Assembly: GCF_040869045.1 (NCBI RefSeq)
Contig: NC_090323.1
Coordinates: forward strand, 268,712,392 to 268,776,391
Source of the DNA: Eurosta solidaginis
Lineage: Eukaryota; Arthropoda; Insecta; Diptera; Tephritidae
Direction of reading: 5' to 3'
Length of the DNA stretch: 64,000 bases
Shown here: one piece after another, positions 24,480 through 35,600 of the stretch
How positions within the stretch are numbered: position 1 is the stretch's first letter
Layout of the letters: each line of letters starts with the position of its first letter
The notes under the pieces: generated by a model
What the model saw: only the letters and a program-made list of their open reading frames with translations
Told to the model about the DNA's origin: nothing
The model's database searches: none
Translations under genes and position numbers: made by a program

Positions 24480-24911
24480 TGCTCCCCCCCCGCCCGACGC
24501 GTTGATGGGTTCAGGGCGGCATCAACCCTATCTAAGGCTGCTCGTGCCTCGGCTACTAATTTACGAAGTTTGTCGTCGCGCTGTCTAGCCGACCGGCTTT
24601 GAGTTGCCCGTTGGCGATGTTGGGCTGTTGTTGCGCGCTGTGGGCCGCTGTCAGTGCGACGCTGGTTGGTGGGCGTGCGTCGAGCTCTGTGTAGGAGCGT
24701 GTGATGGCCGAGGGAGCATTTTCGGCAGCTGGACGGGGAGTCACATGCCCCGGTGCTGTGTGACACTGCCAGGCAGTTGATGCAGTACCGGTGGTTCCTC
24801 GCGCACTCGTAGCGCTCCTCAGGCTTCATTGCGAGGAACGCCCGGCACTGCCTTAGCGCGTGTCGCTGCCCACATAGCCGGCATTTCTGGGTCCCCATAG
24901 ATTTGCGGGTC
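24449..24911 (-). CDS. BEL accessory ORF with Gag-like zinc knuckles, predicted spliced
   Basis: A separate reading frame downstream of pol, in the position where env lies in some LTR elements. It opens just after a strong splice acceptor (pyrimidine-rich tract then TTTACAG, AG at 24913-24912), and its first internal Met gives MGTQKCRLCGQRH. Three knuckle-like clusters follow: CRLC...H...C, YCINCLAVSH...C, and CRKCSLGHHTLLH. They align cysteine for cysteine with the nucleocapsid region of this element's own Gag ([31 protein letters not shown]). A basic, Arg-rich tail follows. The frame runs through the polypurine tract and ends inside the LTR (MIQFSD then TAA). No signal peptide or membrane segment is seen, so it is not an envelope protein. 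I infer a nucleic-acid-binding accessory protein made from a spliced RNA; the upstream donor is not identified. Confidence 0.65.
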
Positions 24912-25042
24912 CTGTAAAGACAAGAAAAGAAAAAATACGTATTTCTCAAAAAATGGGTTAGAAAAATACGTTGGGGAGAGTAGCTTATATGTAGATTGCT
25001 GGGGGCATGAAGCAGAGGGTACCAGAGGTAGGGTTGGAACTG

Positions 25043-28000
25043 CTAGGCAGTTGGTAGCACGCACAGTTTGGCAATATTTCGGGTTATTAGTCCGTTTTGT
25101 GTTTTGAGTTCCACAACTCGAACATGGTTATCCGATCCAGGGTGTAAAGTGATTACCCGTCCCAAACGCCATTCGTTCGGGGGTAGTAAATCATCCTTTA
25201 CCACGACTAAATCTCCAACTTGAATATTGCGTTGAGGGCATTTCCATTTGTACCGCTTATGCAGCTCCTTGAGGTACTCGTTCTTCCATCGTGTGCTGAA
25301 CTGGTGGTGAAGCGTTTTTAGTTTCTGCCATTTGTTGACCAGGGTGAGATGCTCTGCAGTTGGCTCCGGCAGTGATAAGAGTGGCGCGCCTCGTAGGAAA
25401 TGCCCTGGGGTTAGGACTAGGGGATCCATTGGATCTTCGGACATAGGGGAGAGCGGTCGGGAGTTGAGGACCGCCTCTATGCGTACTAAGAGGGTAGTAA
25501 GCTCTTCGAAGGAGAACTTCTGGTTTCCTGCTACTTTCGTAAAGTGTATCTTGAAACTTTTCACGGCCGCTTCCCATAGCCCACCCATGTGTGGAGCGTA
25601 TGGTGGGATGAATTTCCATGAGAATCCGTGAGTTGCATATTTTTCTGCGACGTCTGTAGCGACTTCCTTGAGAAATGTGGTGAATTCCCTTTGAAATACG
25701 CGTTGTGCGCCGACGAACGTCTTTCCGTTGTCAGAAAATATCTGATGGGGTAGGCCACGGCGACCAGTGAATCGGGCAAAGGCTGCGTTGAAGGCATTCG
25801 TGGTGAGATCAGAGCACACTTCTAAATGAACAGCCTTTGTGGAAAAACAGACGAACACACAAACGTAAGCTTTGACATACGAAGCTCGGCGAAGGGGAGA
25901 AGTTTTTACCATAAATGGTCCAGCAAAGTCGACTCCTGTTGTATGAAAGGGTAGGGAATACGTTGACCTCTCGGGTGGCAAGGCTGCCATTATCTGCGTT
26001 TTCATCTGCTGTTTATAGATGGTGCAGGTTTTGCAGTGGAAGACGAGCTTTTTGACCTTTTGCTTCAAACGTGGAATGTAGTACTGTTGCTGTACCATTC
26101 GGATCATCAGCTGTTTGTCGGCGTGCAGCAAGTTCGAATGGAGGAAGTCTAACAGAAGAGAACAAAATCGAGAGTTTTCGGGTATGATAATTGGGTGCCG
26201 CTCATTAAAGCTATAGGTGGCATATGCTAATCTTCCAGAAACTCGCATGATTCCTGAGTCATCTAGCATGGGGTTTAATGTCAGAAGGGTGTTCTTTTTG
26301 GGTAAGGGTCCTGACGTTTGAAGCAGCTCTATCGTGTCTCCGTAATGATTCCGTTGAGTTTGAATGATGATTTTGATTTTGGCATCATTCACTTCGGCGT
26401 GGGTGAGGTTAAGCGTGGCTGGAACTTCTAGTTTTCTTGCTCTTCGGATAAACCGCAACATATAGGCCACGACTCTAAGTGCTCGAGAAAACGACGAAAA
26501 CCGGTCGAGTATGTCTATATTTTCTTCCTGCAGGGTGTGGAATACGTCCACATGTCGTTGTTCGGGGGGAGTTGGGTGATGAGAAATATCCTTTGGCCAC
26601 GAAGTTGATGGGTTGATAAGCCAATTAGGTCCTTCCCACCATAATGGACATTGGACTAAATCCTGAGGCTTGCAACCTCGAGTGCCCAAATCCGCTGGGT
26701 TATCCTTACTGGAAACGTGCCTCCAAGTGGCGTTGTCGACGTTCTTAAGAATTTCAGAGGTTCTGTTGGCGACATACGTTTTCCAGGTATGGGGTGGTTT
26801 TTCTAACCAGGCCAGTACGATGGCAGAATCGCACCAGAGAATGAGTTCGTGTTGGGGTAGATTCAGCTCACTTCGCAGCTGTTTCACTAACTTGGAGAGT
26901 AAAACTGCTCCACAGAGTTCCAACCGTGGAAGACTCACGGTTTGGAGGGGTGCTACTTTGCTTTTAGCAGCTAGCAAATGGGATGAAAACTTATTTTCAT
27001 GGGTTTGTACTCGTAAATATATACAGGCACAGAATGCTTTTTCTGAAGCATCTGAGAATCCATGCAGCTGGATTAGTTTATCGGGGGAATACTGTACCCA
27101 CCTAGGGATTTTAATGTCTCTGATATGAGGTAAATTTTCATAAATTGAGGTCCATTTTTGGAGAGCTCCGGGCTTCACGTCTTCGTCCCAATCCGTTCCT
27201 TCCATCCAGAGTTGTTGCAGCAACATTTTGGCAAGAATCATTATTGGTGAAAGCCATCCTGCGGGGTCAAACAGTTTTGCAACTGCTGATAAAATCTGCC
27301 TTTTTGTAGTCGTGTTTTCTGCTGATGGTGGATCATACGTGTAGGTGAAGGTGTCGGTTAGCGCGTTCCACTGAATTCCAAGGGTTTTTGTGGAACTCGA
27401 ATCATGGAATTTAAGGAAATCGACGTCTAGCAAATCAGGTTCGGGAACGGGTTTTAAAATTTCAGGGTGATTTGCCGACATCTTCCTCAAAGGGAACCCT
27501 GCCGATTTTAAGGCTTCGATAACTTGAGTCATAGAGTTCAAAGTGGACTGTATATTATGACCGCCTGACAAAATATCGTCAACATATGTTTCGTTTAATA
27601 AAATGTTTTTAGCGAGCGGATATTCGTCTTGACAATCGTGGGCGAGTTGGTGTAGGGTTCGAATCGCCAAATACGGCGCGCAATTTACACCAAAGGTAAC
27701 TGTTTTTAGTCGAAAATCTTCTATCGGCAGAGTTGGGTGTTTTCGAAAAACGATTCGGTGAAAATCTTTATCTTCTTCGTGGATGAGTATTTGGCGATAC
27801 ATTTTCTCAATATCGCCGTTGAAAACAAACTTATAAAGTCGCCATTTGAGTATGACGAGCATTAAGTCATTTTGTAGAATGGGGCCTGTATGAAGCACGT
27901 CGTTCAACGAGTTGCCAGAATGCGACGTTTTTGATGCGTTGAAGACGACTCGCACTTTTGTGGTTTTGCTGTCGGGTTTTATGACAGCATGATGGGGTAG

Positions 28001-30334
28001 ATAAAATGATAAATATTTACCATCTCTAATTATCTCTTGTTGGGAGGCGGGTTCCATATGATCCATGGTTAAATATTCATTAAGGACTTCAAAATATTTG
28101 TCTCTTAATTCGGGTTTTCTTTCGAGGGTTCGTTCGATGCTGATATACTGCTGTTGTGCTGCGGGTCGTGAATGACCGAGTGCCAGATTGGCTGGAAATT
28201 CCGATTTGAAAGGTAGTTTTACTCTGTAGCGTCCATCTTCCTCACGAATTGTGGTTGTCCGGTAGAGTGCTTCGCAGTATTCATCCTCTGCTGATCGTTG
28301 TTGGGTTTGGTGAACTTCTTCCTGTTCCCAAAATTGTCTCAAAAGTTGATTGATGGGGTCATCGGTGCATTCCGTGACATGAGTGCTGAAGGTTGATACC
28401 TTTTCAGCTACAGGGCCGCTTAATATCCATCCGAATATTGTGTTTTGGGCAAGTAATGTTCCACTCACATTTCGTAGGAGCCCCTCGGTGAGTATTTGCG
28501 GGGTGATATCGCTGCCGATTACCACATCGATTTTCGATGGTATCGAATACTGTGGATCGGCTAACGGTAAATGGGACAGTTCTTCGAGATCGATGCTTGA
28601 AACTCTGACTGTGGGCAAGAACTTAGTTAGCTTCGGCAAAATTATTGCTTGTGCGTCTATCATTTGGGTTAAGTCTGCTGAACAGAATGTTATCTGGCAG
28701 ACTTTATTGGCATTTTTCACAACCGTTCCACCCATTCCAGATATCTGGTGGAGAGACTCTTTTGTGGGTAGACCAAGAACCTTTTGTATACGGGATGATA
28801 CAAAAGTTTTTTGTGAACCTTGGTCTATTAGGGCACGAATTTTATGAAATTCGCCAGCAAAGTATACTGATACTATTGCTGTGGGTAATAGGGTGGTTCC
28901 ATGATTACTCGAGAAGAGTGAAGAAACCGGGTTTTTGTCTTGAGACTGTTGGGAGGAGGTGGCTCTTGCGGCGGCTTTTGACGTTGAGGCTCGCTCGTCG
29001 TCCGTTCTCCTAGGGGTGCCGGCTTGGGCATTTTGAGCTCTGGGGTTTGGTTGTGATTGTTGGGGTTTGGGCTGCAAATGCAGTAGCGAATGATGACGCT
29101 TTTGGCAATAAACGCACGTGAAACTACTTTTACATTCGTTCTTGGGGTGTGACGTAGACAAACAGTTTTCGCAATAACTATTTTCTCTCACAAATTTGAT
29201 TCGGTCTGATACCGATAAATTTCTAAACCTAACGCAAGATTTGACTGCGTGGTATTGGTTGCACAATCTACACGAAGCCGTTTTATTGAACTCGGTGTGA
29301 TATGCATGGGTTTTATTATTGTTGAGTTGGGTCGAGTTTTGATTCACCGTTCGTGGTGTAAAACTCGAAAATTGGGATTTCGCCTTGCCTGGTCTATAGG
29401 TACTTATTCTCTCTACTACCTCGTATCTGCTGGTCAAAAATTTATTCATATCCTCCCAAAGTGGGAGTTCTTTTCGGGAGCTGAGGGATTGTTCCCATAG
29501 TGAAAGGCTTTCACTTGGCAGCTTGGATGAGCAGAGGTAAACGAGGATTGGGTCCCAGTCCGTTGTTGGGATTCCTTGGGTGTTAAGGGTTGACATGCAG
29601 TTGTTGATTGTTGTCTGCATCTTCTGTATTTGTTCTCCGCTTTCTGCGAATATTGTGGGTAGGTTGAACAGCGTCTTCAGTTGGTTGTCGACGAGTATCC
29701 TTTTGTTCTCGTACCTAGATCTGAGCGCTTCCCAGGCAAGCTCGAAATTATTATCGCTCAGTGGGTATTGTTTTACAATAAGCCCAGCTTGTCCTTTTGT
29801 TTTCAGGCGTAGGTGGTATAATTTTTGAGCGGGTGATAATTTAGGGTGGTTTTTATAGACTGCCGTGAACATATCTCTAAAGGATGGCCAGTCTTCGTAT
29901 CCACCATGAAATACTTCGGTGTCGCATGGTGGTACTTTTAAATAAAAACCGTTTGCGTCTGAATTGTTTATTGGGTGGGCGGGTATTTGTTGTTGGTTGG
30001 TGCTAGCAGTATTAAAAAGCTGTAAAGCTTCTAAAATTCCTGATTTGCATGTTTGGTAAGTTTCCAAGCATTTAGCGAATTTTTGCTCAACCGAGCCGCT
30101 AACATCTGTGTAATTATCTGAGAAACTTACTTCTCGATGGGACTCTAGCACCTTTGCCCATATTTTATCAAGGTCTTCTAATTTGACCTTAAGCATACAC
30201 TCTGATAAATCGGTAGCTTGGGAGGGTGACCATCTTGAGCAGTAAACCTCTACTTGGTTACCGTCATATATGAATTTCTGCAGGCATTTATCTGCAGTGG
30301 TCAATTTTTGGGTTTCGTCCGACGATTTCGGCAT
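25043..30334 (-). CDS. BEL/Pao gag-pol polyprotein, uninterrupted
   Basis: 1763 codons from MPKSSDETQ. Gag occupies roughly residues 1-430, with the zinc-knuckle region near 355-420 (CRLC, YCENC, HHSLLH). An aspartic protease follows (ALIDQGSQ, active Asp near 505), in the DQG form common in BEL elements. The reverse transcriptase has YVDD near 918 (about 27583). RNase H (GFSDAS near 1110, [19 protein letters not shown]) comes next. The integrase has an HCKTC zinc motif near 1430 and the DDE set GVDFAGP, SDNGKTF and [10 protein letters not shown] (about 1460-1580). The C-terminal part resembles the DUF5641 tail of BEL integrases ([16 protein letters not shown]). The frame is complete with all catalytic residues visible, so the element may be active. 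It ends 132 nt before the splice acceptor of the accessory ORF. Confidence 0.92.
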   Translation of the reverse strand: MPKSSDETQKLTTADKCLQKFIYDGNQVEVYCSRWSPSQATDLSECMLKVKLEDLDKIWAKVLESHREVSFSDNYTDVSGSVEQKFAKCLETYQTCKSGILEALQLFNTASTNQQQIPAHPINNSDANGFYLKVPPCDTEVFHGGYEDWPSFRDMFTAVYKNHPKLSPAQKLYHLRLKTKGQAGLIVKQYPLSDNNFELAWEALRSRYENKRILVDNQLKTLFNLPTIFAESGEQIQKMQTTINNCMSTLNTQGIPTTDWDPILVYLCSSKLPSESLSLWEQSLSSRKELPLWEDMNKFLTSRYEVVERISTYRPGKAKSQFSSFTPRTVNQNSTQLNNNKTHAYHTEFNKTASCRLCNQYHAVKSCVRFRNLSVSDRIKFVRENSYCENCLSTSHPKNECKSSFTCVYCQKRHHSLLHLQPKPQQSQPNPRAQNAQAGTPRRTDDERASTSKAAARATSSQQSQDKNPVSSLFSSNHGTTLLPTAIVSVYFAGEFHKIRALIDQGSQKTFVSSRIQKVLGLPTKESLHQISGMGGTVVKNANKVCQITFCSADLTQMIDAQAIILPKLTKFLPTVRVSSIDLEELSHLPLADPQYSIPSKIDVVIGSDITPQILTEGLLRNVSGTLLAQNTIFGWILSGPVAEKVSTFSTHVTECTDDPINQLLRQFWEQEEVHQTQQRSAEDEYCEALYRTTTIREEDGRYRVKLPFKSEFPANLALGHSRPAAQQQYISIERTLERKPELRDKYFEVLNEYLTMDHMEPASQQEIIRDGKYLSFYLPHHAVIKPDSKTTKVRVVFNASKTSHSGNSLNDVLHTGPILQNDLMLVILKWRLYKFVFNGDIEKMYRQILIHEEDKDFHRIVFRKHPTLPIEDFRLKTVTFGVNCAPYLAIRTLHQLAHDCQDEYPLAKNILLNETYVDDILSGGHNIQSTLNSMTQVIEALKSAGFPLRKMSANHPEILKPVPEPDLLDVDFLKFHDSSSTKTLGIQWNALTDTFTYTYDPPSAENTTTKRQILSAVAKLFDPAGWLSPIMILAKMLLQQLWMEGTDWDEDVKPGALQKWTSIYENLPHIRDIKIPRWVQYSPDKLIQLHGFSDASEKAFCACIYLRVQTHENKFSSHLLAAKSKVAPLQTVSLPRLELCGAVLLSKLVKQLRSELNLPQHELILWCDSAIVLAWLEKPPHTWKTYVANRTSEILKNVDNATWRHVSSKDNPADLGTRGCKPQDLVQCPLWWEGPNWLINPSTSWPKDISHHPTPPEQRHVDVFHTLQEENIDILDRFSSFSRALRVVAYMLRFIRRARKLEVPATLNLTHAEVNDAKIKIIIQTQRNHYGDTIELLQTSGPLPKKNTLLTLNPMLDDSGIMRVSGRLAYATYSFNERHPIIIPENSRFCSLLLDFLHSNLLHADKQLMIRMVQQQYYIPRLKQKVKKLVFHCKTCTIYKQQMKTQIMAALPPERSTYSLPFHTTGVDFAGPFMVKTSPLRRASYVKAYVCVFVCFSTKAVHLEVCSDLTTNAFNAAFARFTGRRGLPHQIFSDNGKTFVGAQRVFQREFTTFLKEVATDVAEKYATHGFSWKFIPPYAPHMGGLWEAAVKSFKIHFTKVAGNQKFSFEELTTLLVRIEAVLNSRPLSPMSEDPMDPLVLTPGHFLRGAPLLSLPEPTAEHLTLVNKWQKLKTLHHQFSTRWKNEYLKELHKRYKWKCPQRNIQVGDLVVVKDDLLPPNEWRLGRVITLHPGSDNHVRVVELKTQNGLITRNIAKLCVLPTA

Positions 30335-30428
30335 TATAAATTAGTTTGGTTTCTTAATAGAAATGGGAGCTTTTATTAAGCTGTGAAAATCGAAGAAAAA
30401 AAAAAAAAAATTTTTTTTTTTTTTGAAA

Positions 30429-30650
30429 CCAGCCTAATGTACGCTTGGTTCGTTATACGGGCTTGTCTCAGCGCTTCTGAGTGCAAGTAATGTGGGTATA
30501 TAATAATTTAAATATTATAATTTTTGTGTTCACTGGGATTTTATTTTTTTTATTTTTTGAGACCGGCCTAATGTGTACCGGCTTTTTGCTTTGTTATATG
30601 TACTTGTCTCAGCGCGTCTGAGCACAAGTAATATGGGTATATAGTACGTA
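30429..30650 (-). repeat. Duplicated leader segment with conserved stem-loop (BEL 5' leader)
   Basis: Two ~80-bp copies (about 30429-30505 and 30562-30645) share CCTAATGT, CTTGTCTCAGCGC, TCTGAG, CAAGTAAT and GGGTATATA. Each forms a stem-loop: CTTG-T-CTCAG / CTGAG-TG-CAAG at 30462-30487 and ACTTG-T-CTCAG / CTGAG-CA-CAAGT at 30602-30629. The stem is conserved although flanks and loop differ. The copies lie between the 5' LTR and the gag start. Confidence 0.65.
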
Positions 30651-31020
30651 TGTAATTATTTATATATATAGGTGAAATATATTTGCCGACAAACTGTGGT
30701 GTACCAACAACCTTTTGTTTGCCGTGCCAATGCACTTGATCTATTGTTAACAAAGTAAATGTATGCAATATGTGATCGATGATCTTTTGTTGCTTCCTTC
30801 TATTATGTAGTTACATATGGTCATGCAATTACTTTGTTGAGGGTGGGTTTTTGGCTTATGCAAAAAGATATACAAGTGCGTGTGGGTATTATGGGTGCAT
30901 ATAATTGTATGTTTGTATGCAAAATTAATTTTGGGTGCACCGGTAAAATAAACTTTAGGAAAAGTGACAAAAATTTGGCAAAGTTTGTTGCTATGGGTTT
31001 TTTATAAAATATATATTATG

Positions 31021-31322
31021 TAATATTAAACCAAGCTGTATAAAAATTAATTAATTTAAATATTTGACACAAAGTAAAAATGCAATAGTTGCGCGACGGC
31101 AGGCGGGCGTTAATAAAAATGAAACGGGCGATGCGATGTGGGAACGATCGATGCGTGTGGGCGATTCGGTAGTTTATGATAAACTAATAAAACTGAGAGT
31201 GAGCGCGGTGGTGGTTGGCAAGCCACAGCTGAGCTGCACTGCCTGCGCTTGGCCGCACTGGCCGGGTGTTGCCAGACGGAGGGGGGCGGACTTAGTCCGA
31301 AAATTGGATCATGTCTTCAACA
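31021..31322 (-). repeat. BEL 5' LTR
   Basis: By eye identical to 24178-24479. It should contain the promoter of the element. It may begin at 31019 (TG), which would give 304 bp with TG...CA ends. Its outer edge is one base from the right inverted arm. Confidence 0.85.
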
Positions 31323-31323
31323 A

Positions 31324-31508
31324 GTAGGTCATGAAAAAAACCTTAAAAATCAAAGTCGAAAGAAAGTCAAAAAAATGAAATTTCGCAGGCCCGAAAATTA
31401 TTTTTTTGGGTATGCGTAGTGGAACTTTTTTACCTGAGCCCAAATCCTATCGAAATATCGATGGCGCGATATAGGTTAACTTTCGTCCATACAAATCGAC
31501 CCACCCTA
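31324..31508 (-). repeat. Right arm of the long inverted repeat
   Basis: GTAGGTCATGAAAAAAACC to ATCGACCCACCCTA. The reverse complement of 23810-23986. Without the BEL element the two arms would be only ~190 bp apart. Confidence 0.8.
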
Positions 31509-31519
31509 ATATACATTCC

Positions 31520-32105
31520 ATTAACTTATTAGCATACACAGATCATCATTAACTGGCGCTTAACTGCTTAAGCGATTTTGGTCGTTTCGTAAAAAGTTCC
31601 GCCAGCTATCCTTGTTTCGCGATAACTAACGCCAATAATAAGCACCAACGAAGATCAAGTCTTCCTCCACTGCCTCTCCCAACACAGTAGATGTCCCCCT
31701 TCCTCTACTTTCGAACTGCGTTGTCGCCTAAAATACTTTCTTGCTCGGGGCTTCTTTTTCCATTCTTATAACATGACCTAGCCAGCGACCCCTTGGGATT
31801 TTTATTCGGTGCACTATCGTCATATCTGCGCAAAGCTCATGCAACTCATCATTATACCTCCTTCGATACTCGCCGTCGGCATCACGGACAGAACTATAAA
31901 TCTTCCAGAGACCATTGCTCTCGAACACTCTAAGAACCATTTTCTCTCGGCACTGTCCATGATTCTGAGCCATACATCAGGACAGGTTGGATGAGCGCCT
32001 TGTAAAGCGTGATCTAGCAGTAGCACTCATTGGCAAGAGCTATTCCCCGTTTGATTTCTAAGCGGACATTGTTTTTTTTTTTTGCTGTTAATGCTGATTC
32101 CCAAA
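31520..32105 (-). pseudogene. RTE-like LINE reverse transcriptase C-terminal remnant
   Basis: Minus-strand pieces read CREKMVLRVFESNGLWKIYS, RRRYNDELHELC and RWLGHVIRMEKEAPSKKVF, then after a frame break a terminal NDQNRLSS near 31560. This is the last part of an RTE-like LINE protein, the same family as 18850-19075. It separates possible relic C exon 2 from whatever lay upstream. Confidence 0.6.
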
Positions 32106-32153
32106 CAGACGCAATTTTTATTATCTCGAATTTATATTCGTCAACTTACACAG

Positions 32154-32419
32154 CTATCTTGATACTATTTACATTAAGCCTAAGTAGGGTTGGGAGTTTG
32201 CTATGTGTCAGCTCAGCACTTTTCGGTGATGCACAGAATGGTGGTGGAGGGCCTGCTGTTGTGACATTACAAGAGGCAGCCGTCAGAGTCCACTTCGCTC
32301 AGCCCAACTACATGAGCTTACCGGGCAAACAGGAAAGTTGTTACAGGGTAGCATCAGTCGAGGCGCGCCAGTGTGTCAGTCCTTCTGGCCAAATAATTAA
32401 GTTGATTATCGACTCGTGA
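32154..32419 (+). pseudogene. Possible relic C: second exon of a collagen-like family member
   Basis: The acceptor and exon start TTACACAG|CTATCTTG match those of relics A (GAACACAG|CTATCCTG) and B (ATACGCAG|CTATCTTG) almost base for base. With the same phase it reads AILILFTLSLSRVGSLLCVS, a hydrophobic signal-like stretch, then ALFGDAQNGGGGPAVV and on to a TGA at 32417-32419, about 88 codons. No 31-nt first exon was found; the upstream sequence is LINE debris, which probably removed it. No G-X-Y repeat is seen. It could be an unrelated exon, so this call is tentative. Confidence 0.35.
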
Positions 32420-32494
32420 ATACAAGGAGCGATATACCTTAGAGTAAATGTACACCGAGCTTTTCTTTCGATACGCGCAGTGATGCTTTTTTCA

Positions 32495-32640
32495 TGTCCT
32501 AAAAATGGGCGGAACGGAACCTACATGTTTTATGCGGACTCCGAACGGCTACTGCAATATGAATTTTTGCTGAAAAGTTGTTCGGGCCAGAAATGCGCTT
32601 CGAGTGTTTTCCGTATCACTGCCGAGGAGCCATTCTGCTT
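32495..32640 (-). repeat. Dispersed repeat, copy 3 of 3
   Basis: Reverse complement reads CTCCTCGGCAGTGATACGG, AACACTCGAAG, ATTTCTGGCC, TTCGGAGTCCGCATAAAACA and TAGGTTCCGTTCCGCC, in the same order as 13737-13928. It abuts the 3' tail of the LINE at 32655. Confidence 0.65.
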
Positions 32641-32654
32641 TTAATAAGCCTCTC

Positions 32655-35600
32655 TAAAGTTAAGTTAAGTTAAAGTTAGATGTTGCTTTTCCCGTGTTTT
32701 GAGCTCAGGACCTTCAGTGAGGTGGAACGGTGGTTGCTGTGCTGCCCGGCTATGGAGCCCAAGGTATGGGCCCAAGTAGCGCTCCAGGCGCCATTTTGAT
32801 GCACTTTCTCCAGGAACCAATTATATGTTGGCTGATGTACCCTGCGTATTGCTTTACTCAAACCACTTGGTTAAAACTATAAACTTACTGATGTCCTTGA
32901 TGCGGCAGTTTGACACCGCCCATTCTACTCGCGTGCGGGCCAAACGGCCAGTGCCCTGCAATAGTGGCCATGATTCTATATATTTCCTGCCTAGACCTAT
33001 TTAGTAGATCATCGGTTCTTTTCTGGTTGTACTCTGGCCAGATTAGTTTGGTTGTTCTACAGGTGTCCGTAGAGTACCAATCACGGATTGCTATTTTCCT
33101 AAGATAGGTGAGAATGTCTCTTTTAATTGATGTGAGTGGTCAATGCACCGCGACTGCTTCTGTGATGTCTAACGATGCTACCGCCTTTGCTATTTCATCC
33201 GCTTTTTCTTTGCCGTCAATGTTCCTGTGGCCGGGTACCCAGCTGAGTGTGATTGCTGCCTGGTTAGCTCCTTCACGTAGCACCCTCTTACAGTTATCGA
33301 CGGCTTTTGAGGATGTGTACGGTGATTCTAGCGCTTTTAGCGCCGCTTGACTGTCGGAGTATATGACTACCTCACCGTCTATCCGGTTCTGCATAAGGAA
33401 GATGCAGGCCCTCTCTATTCCTTGCAGCTCTGCTTGGAGGATGCTAGCTGTGTTTGGAAGGCGGATGGAGATTGCGACATTTAGTTGGTTGGAGAAGACA
33501 CCTGCGCCGACGCCGCAGTCCATTTTGGATCCGTCAGTGTAGAGTGAGGTGACCCCCTCCCTGCCAACTTTGTCGGCCGACCAATCCGTTCTAGAGGGTA
33601 TCTCCACCTTGTAATTTCTGTCGAAGATCAGTGTTTTTGAGAGGTAATCTGTTGTCGAATCCACATCGGCGAGCCTTGTTAGGATGTCACTGTGGCCATA
33701 TCGTTTTTCTGCCCAGCATCCAGACTCCCTTAGCGTGATGGCTGTGCTGATCGCTGTATGTCTGGTGTGGAGGGCCAGTGGCAGCAGGTTAAGTATAGCA
33801 TTTAGTGCGTCCGTCGGGCACGATCTAAGTGCACCTGTTACCCCTGCGCATGCTGCCCTTTGTATGTTGTCTAGTTTTTTAGTGTTGTATTGCTTGTTCA
33901 GGGCAGGCCACCATGCTATGGATCCGTACGTCAGGATGGACCACATCATTAGTTTTGGCTTTAGCCCCCAATTTCTGCTGACAAGTAGTTTGCGATATAC
34001 AGCTTCTCTACCCTTTTTTCGATATTGGTTTTCCAATTTAACTTGTTGTCTATTACGACGCCCAGGTACTTAACTCTAGTTGAGAGCGAGAGTTCCGTAC
34101 CATCTAGTGAGGGCAGTCGAAATGTTGGTATTTTCGTTCTGTTACTGAACAGCCTGCTTAACGCACCCTGAAGGATGTCGCTTAGCGTGGAGGGAAAAGC
34201 CCCCGAGACTGCAATGACCACGTCGTCTGCGTATGCTACTGCCTTAACACCATTCTTGTCGAGTTCGAGTAGTATCTCGATCAGTGCAATGGCCCAGAGT
34301 AGGGGCGAGAGGACCCCGCCCTGGGGTGTACCTCTACCAACTTTGCGGGTAATTGTCACTGAGCCCATATCCGCTTGTATGGTTCTGTTTTCCAGCATTG
34401 ATTGAGTTCATCCACAAATGTGGTTGTCAATTCCGGCCCTTTCCGGGCTTTCACAATGGTGTCGGTTTCGATGTTTTTCCAGGCGCCTTCTATATCTAGG
34501 AAAGCTGCTAGTGTGAATTGTTTGTAGTGTAGTGATCTTTCCACAAAGCCCGTTAGCTCATGGAGGGCGGTCTCCGTAGATCTTCCCGTGCTGTGCCTTT
34601 GACAGGTTTGGTCCTGTTATTATTGATCTAATATATATATCCAGAAGCCTCTCAAGGACCTTGAGCATGAAGGATGTGAGGCTTATTGGTCTGTAGTCTT
34701 TGGTATTTTCTTGCGTGCGTCTGCCCGCTTTTGGCAGAAATATTACTTTTGTTTTTCTCCAGCTTTGTGGGATATAGGTCAGGGCAATACTCGCTCTCTA
34801 TACCACTTCCAACCAGAGGATCATTGGATCACCTAGCTTTTGTAACATTACCGGGATATTGCCATCAAGACCGGGCGATTTGAATGTAGAGAAGCCATTT
34901 ATGGCAAACCTGATTTTTTCGCTGTCTATTATCCTGTCCAGTAAGCCTTCCGAGGGCCGAGAGTCCCTGCAGAGATATTATTTTACTGGTGCTAGATCGC
35001 ATCCATGGAAGTGAGTATTGATGAGTGTGCCCAGGGAGTCCTCTGCTGAGTTTGTCCATAGGCCTGCCTCACGTCTTACGAGGTAATTGTTGTGGTGCTC
35101 TTTGGACAGAATTTTACTCAGTCTGGACGACTCACGAGTGTTCTCTATTGAGGAGCAGAAGGATTGCCACCCTTATAGCTTTTTTGTATGCTTTGAGCGC
35201 CTCCCTATATGGCTGACACTCCCTGGTTATGAGGCACTCATTAAAAGCCTTCCGTACTGTCGTTCTAAATTTCTTAAGGCCCCCGCTCCACCAGGGTGGG
35301 GACTTCTTTTTACGAATACTGAATGGGGTGCACTTGTTATAAGAGGTAGTTAAGGCAAGCTCTGCCTTGCCGACTAGCTCATCGAGCTTTTGCGGGCAGT
35401 TTATGTTAGGTTCGCTTATTTCTAAAGCTGGCGTAGATAGCCTTACAAATTTATCCCACTTTGTTCTTCTTGGGTTTCTGTAGCGGTGAGTCTGGTCAGA
35501 TCCAAATTTGATGTCGAAGAAGATCCAGCGGTGGTCCGAGAGAGAGGCTTTGTCTGACACTCTCCAGTTTTTCGCTAGCGTCGGGTAATCATCGGTTGTT

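Larger units (their letters stand above)
24178..31322 (-). mobile_element. BEL/Pao LTR retrotransposon with intact gag-pol
   Basis: Two direct copies of a 302-bp sequence (24178-24479 and 31021-31322) enclose one 1763-codon gag-pol frame read right to left. In element orientation the LTR begins TGTTGAAGACATG, directly preceded at the 3' copy by a G-rich polypurine tract. The LTR copies look identical, which points to recent insertion. The outer boundary of the 3' copy and the inner boundary of the 5' copy are uncertain: homology stops at TAATATT in both, no canonical primer-binding site was recognised, and no 5-bp target duplication was found. The element sits against the right arm of a long inverted repeat. 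Confidence 0.85.

Noticed and set aside
24221..24505. 94-codon open frame repeated in both LTRs (24221 and 31064)
   Set aside because: It lies within the LTR, opposite to the element's sense, and shows no domain.
28383..29013. Plus-strand open frames of 122-154 codons
   Set aside because: Antisense to the intact BEL gag-pol frame.
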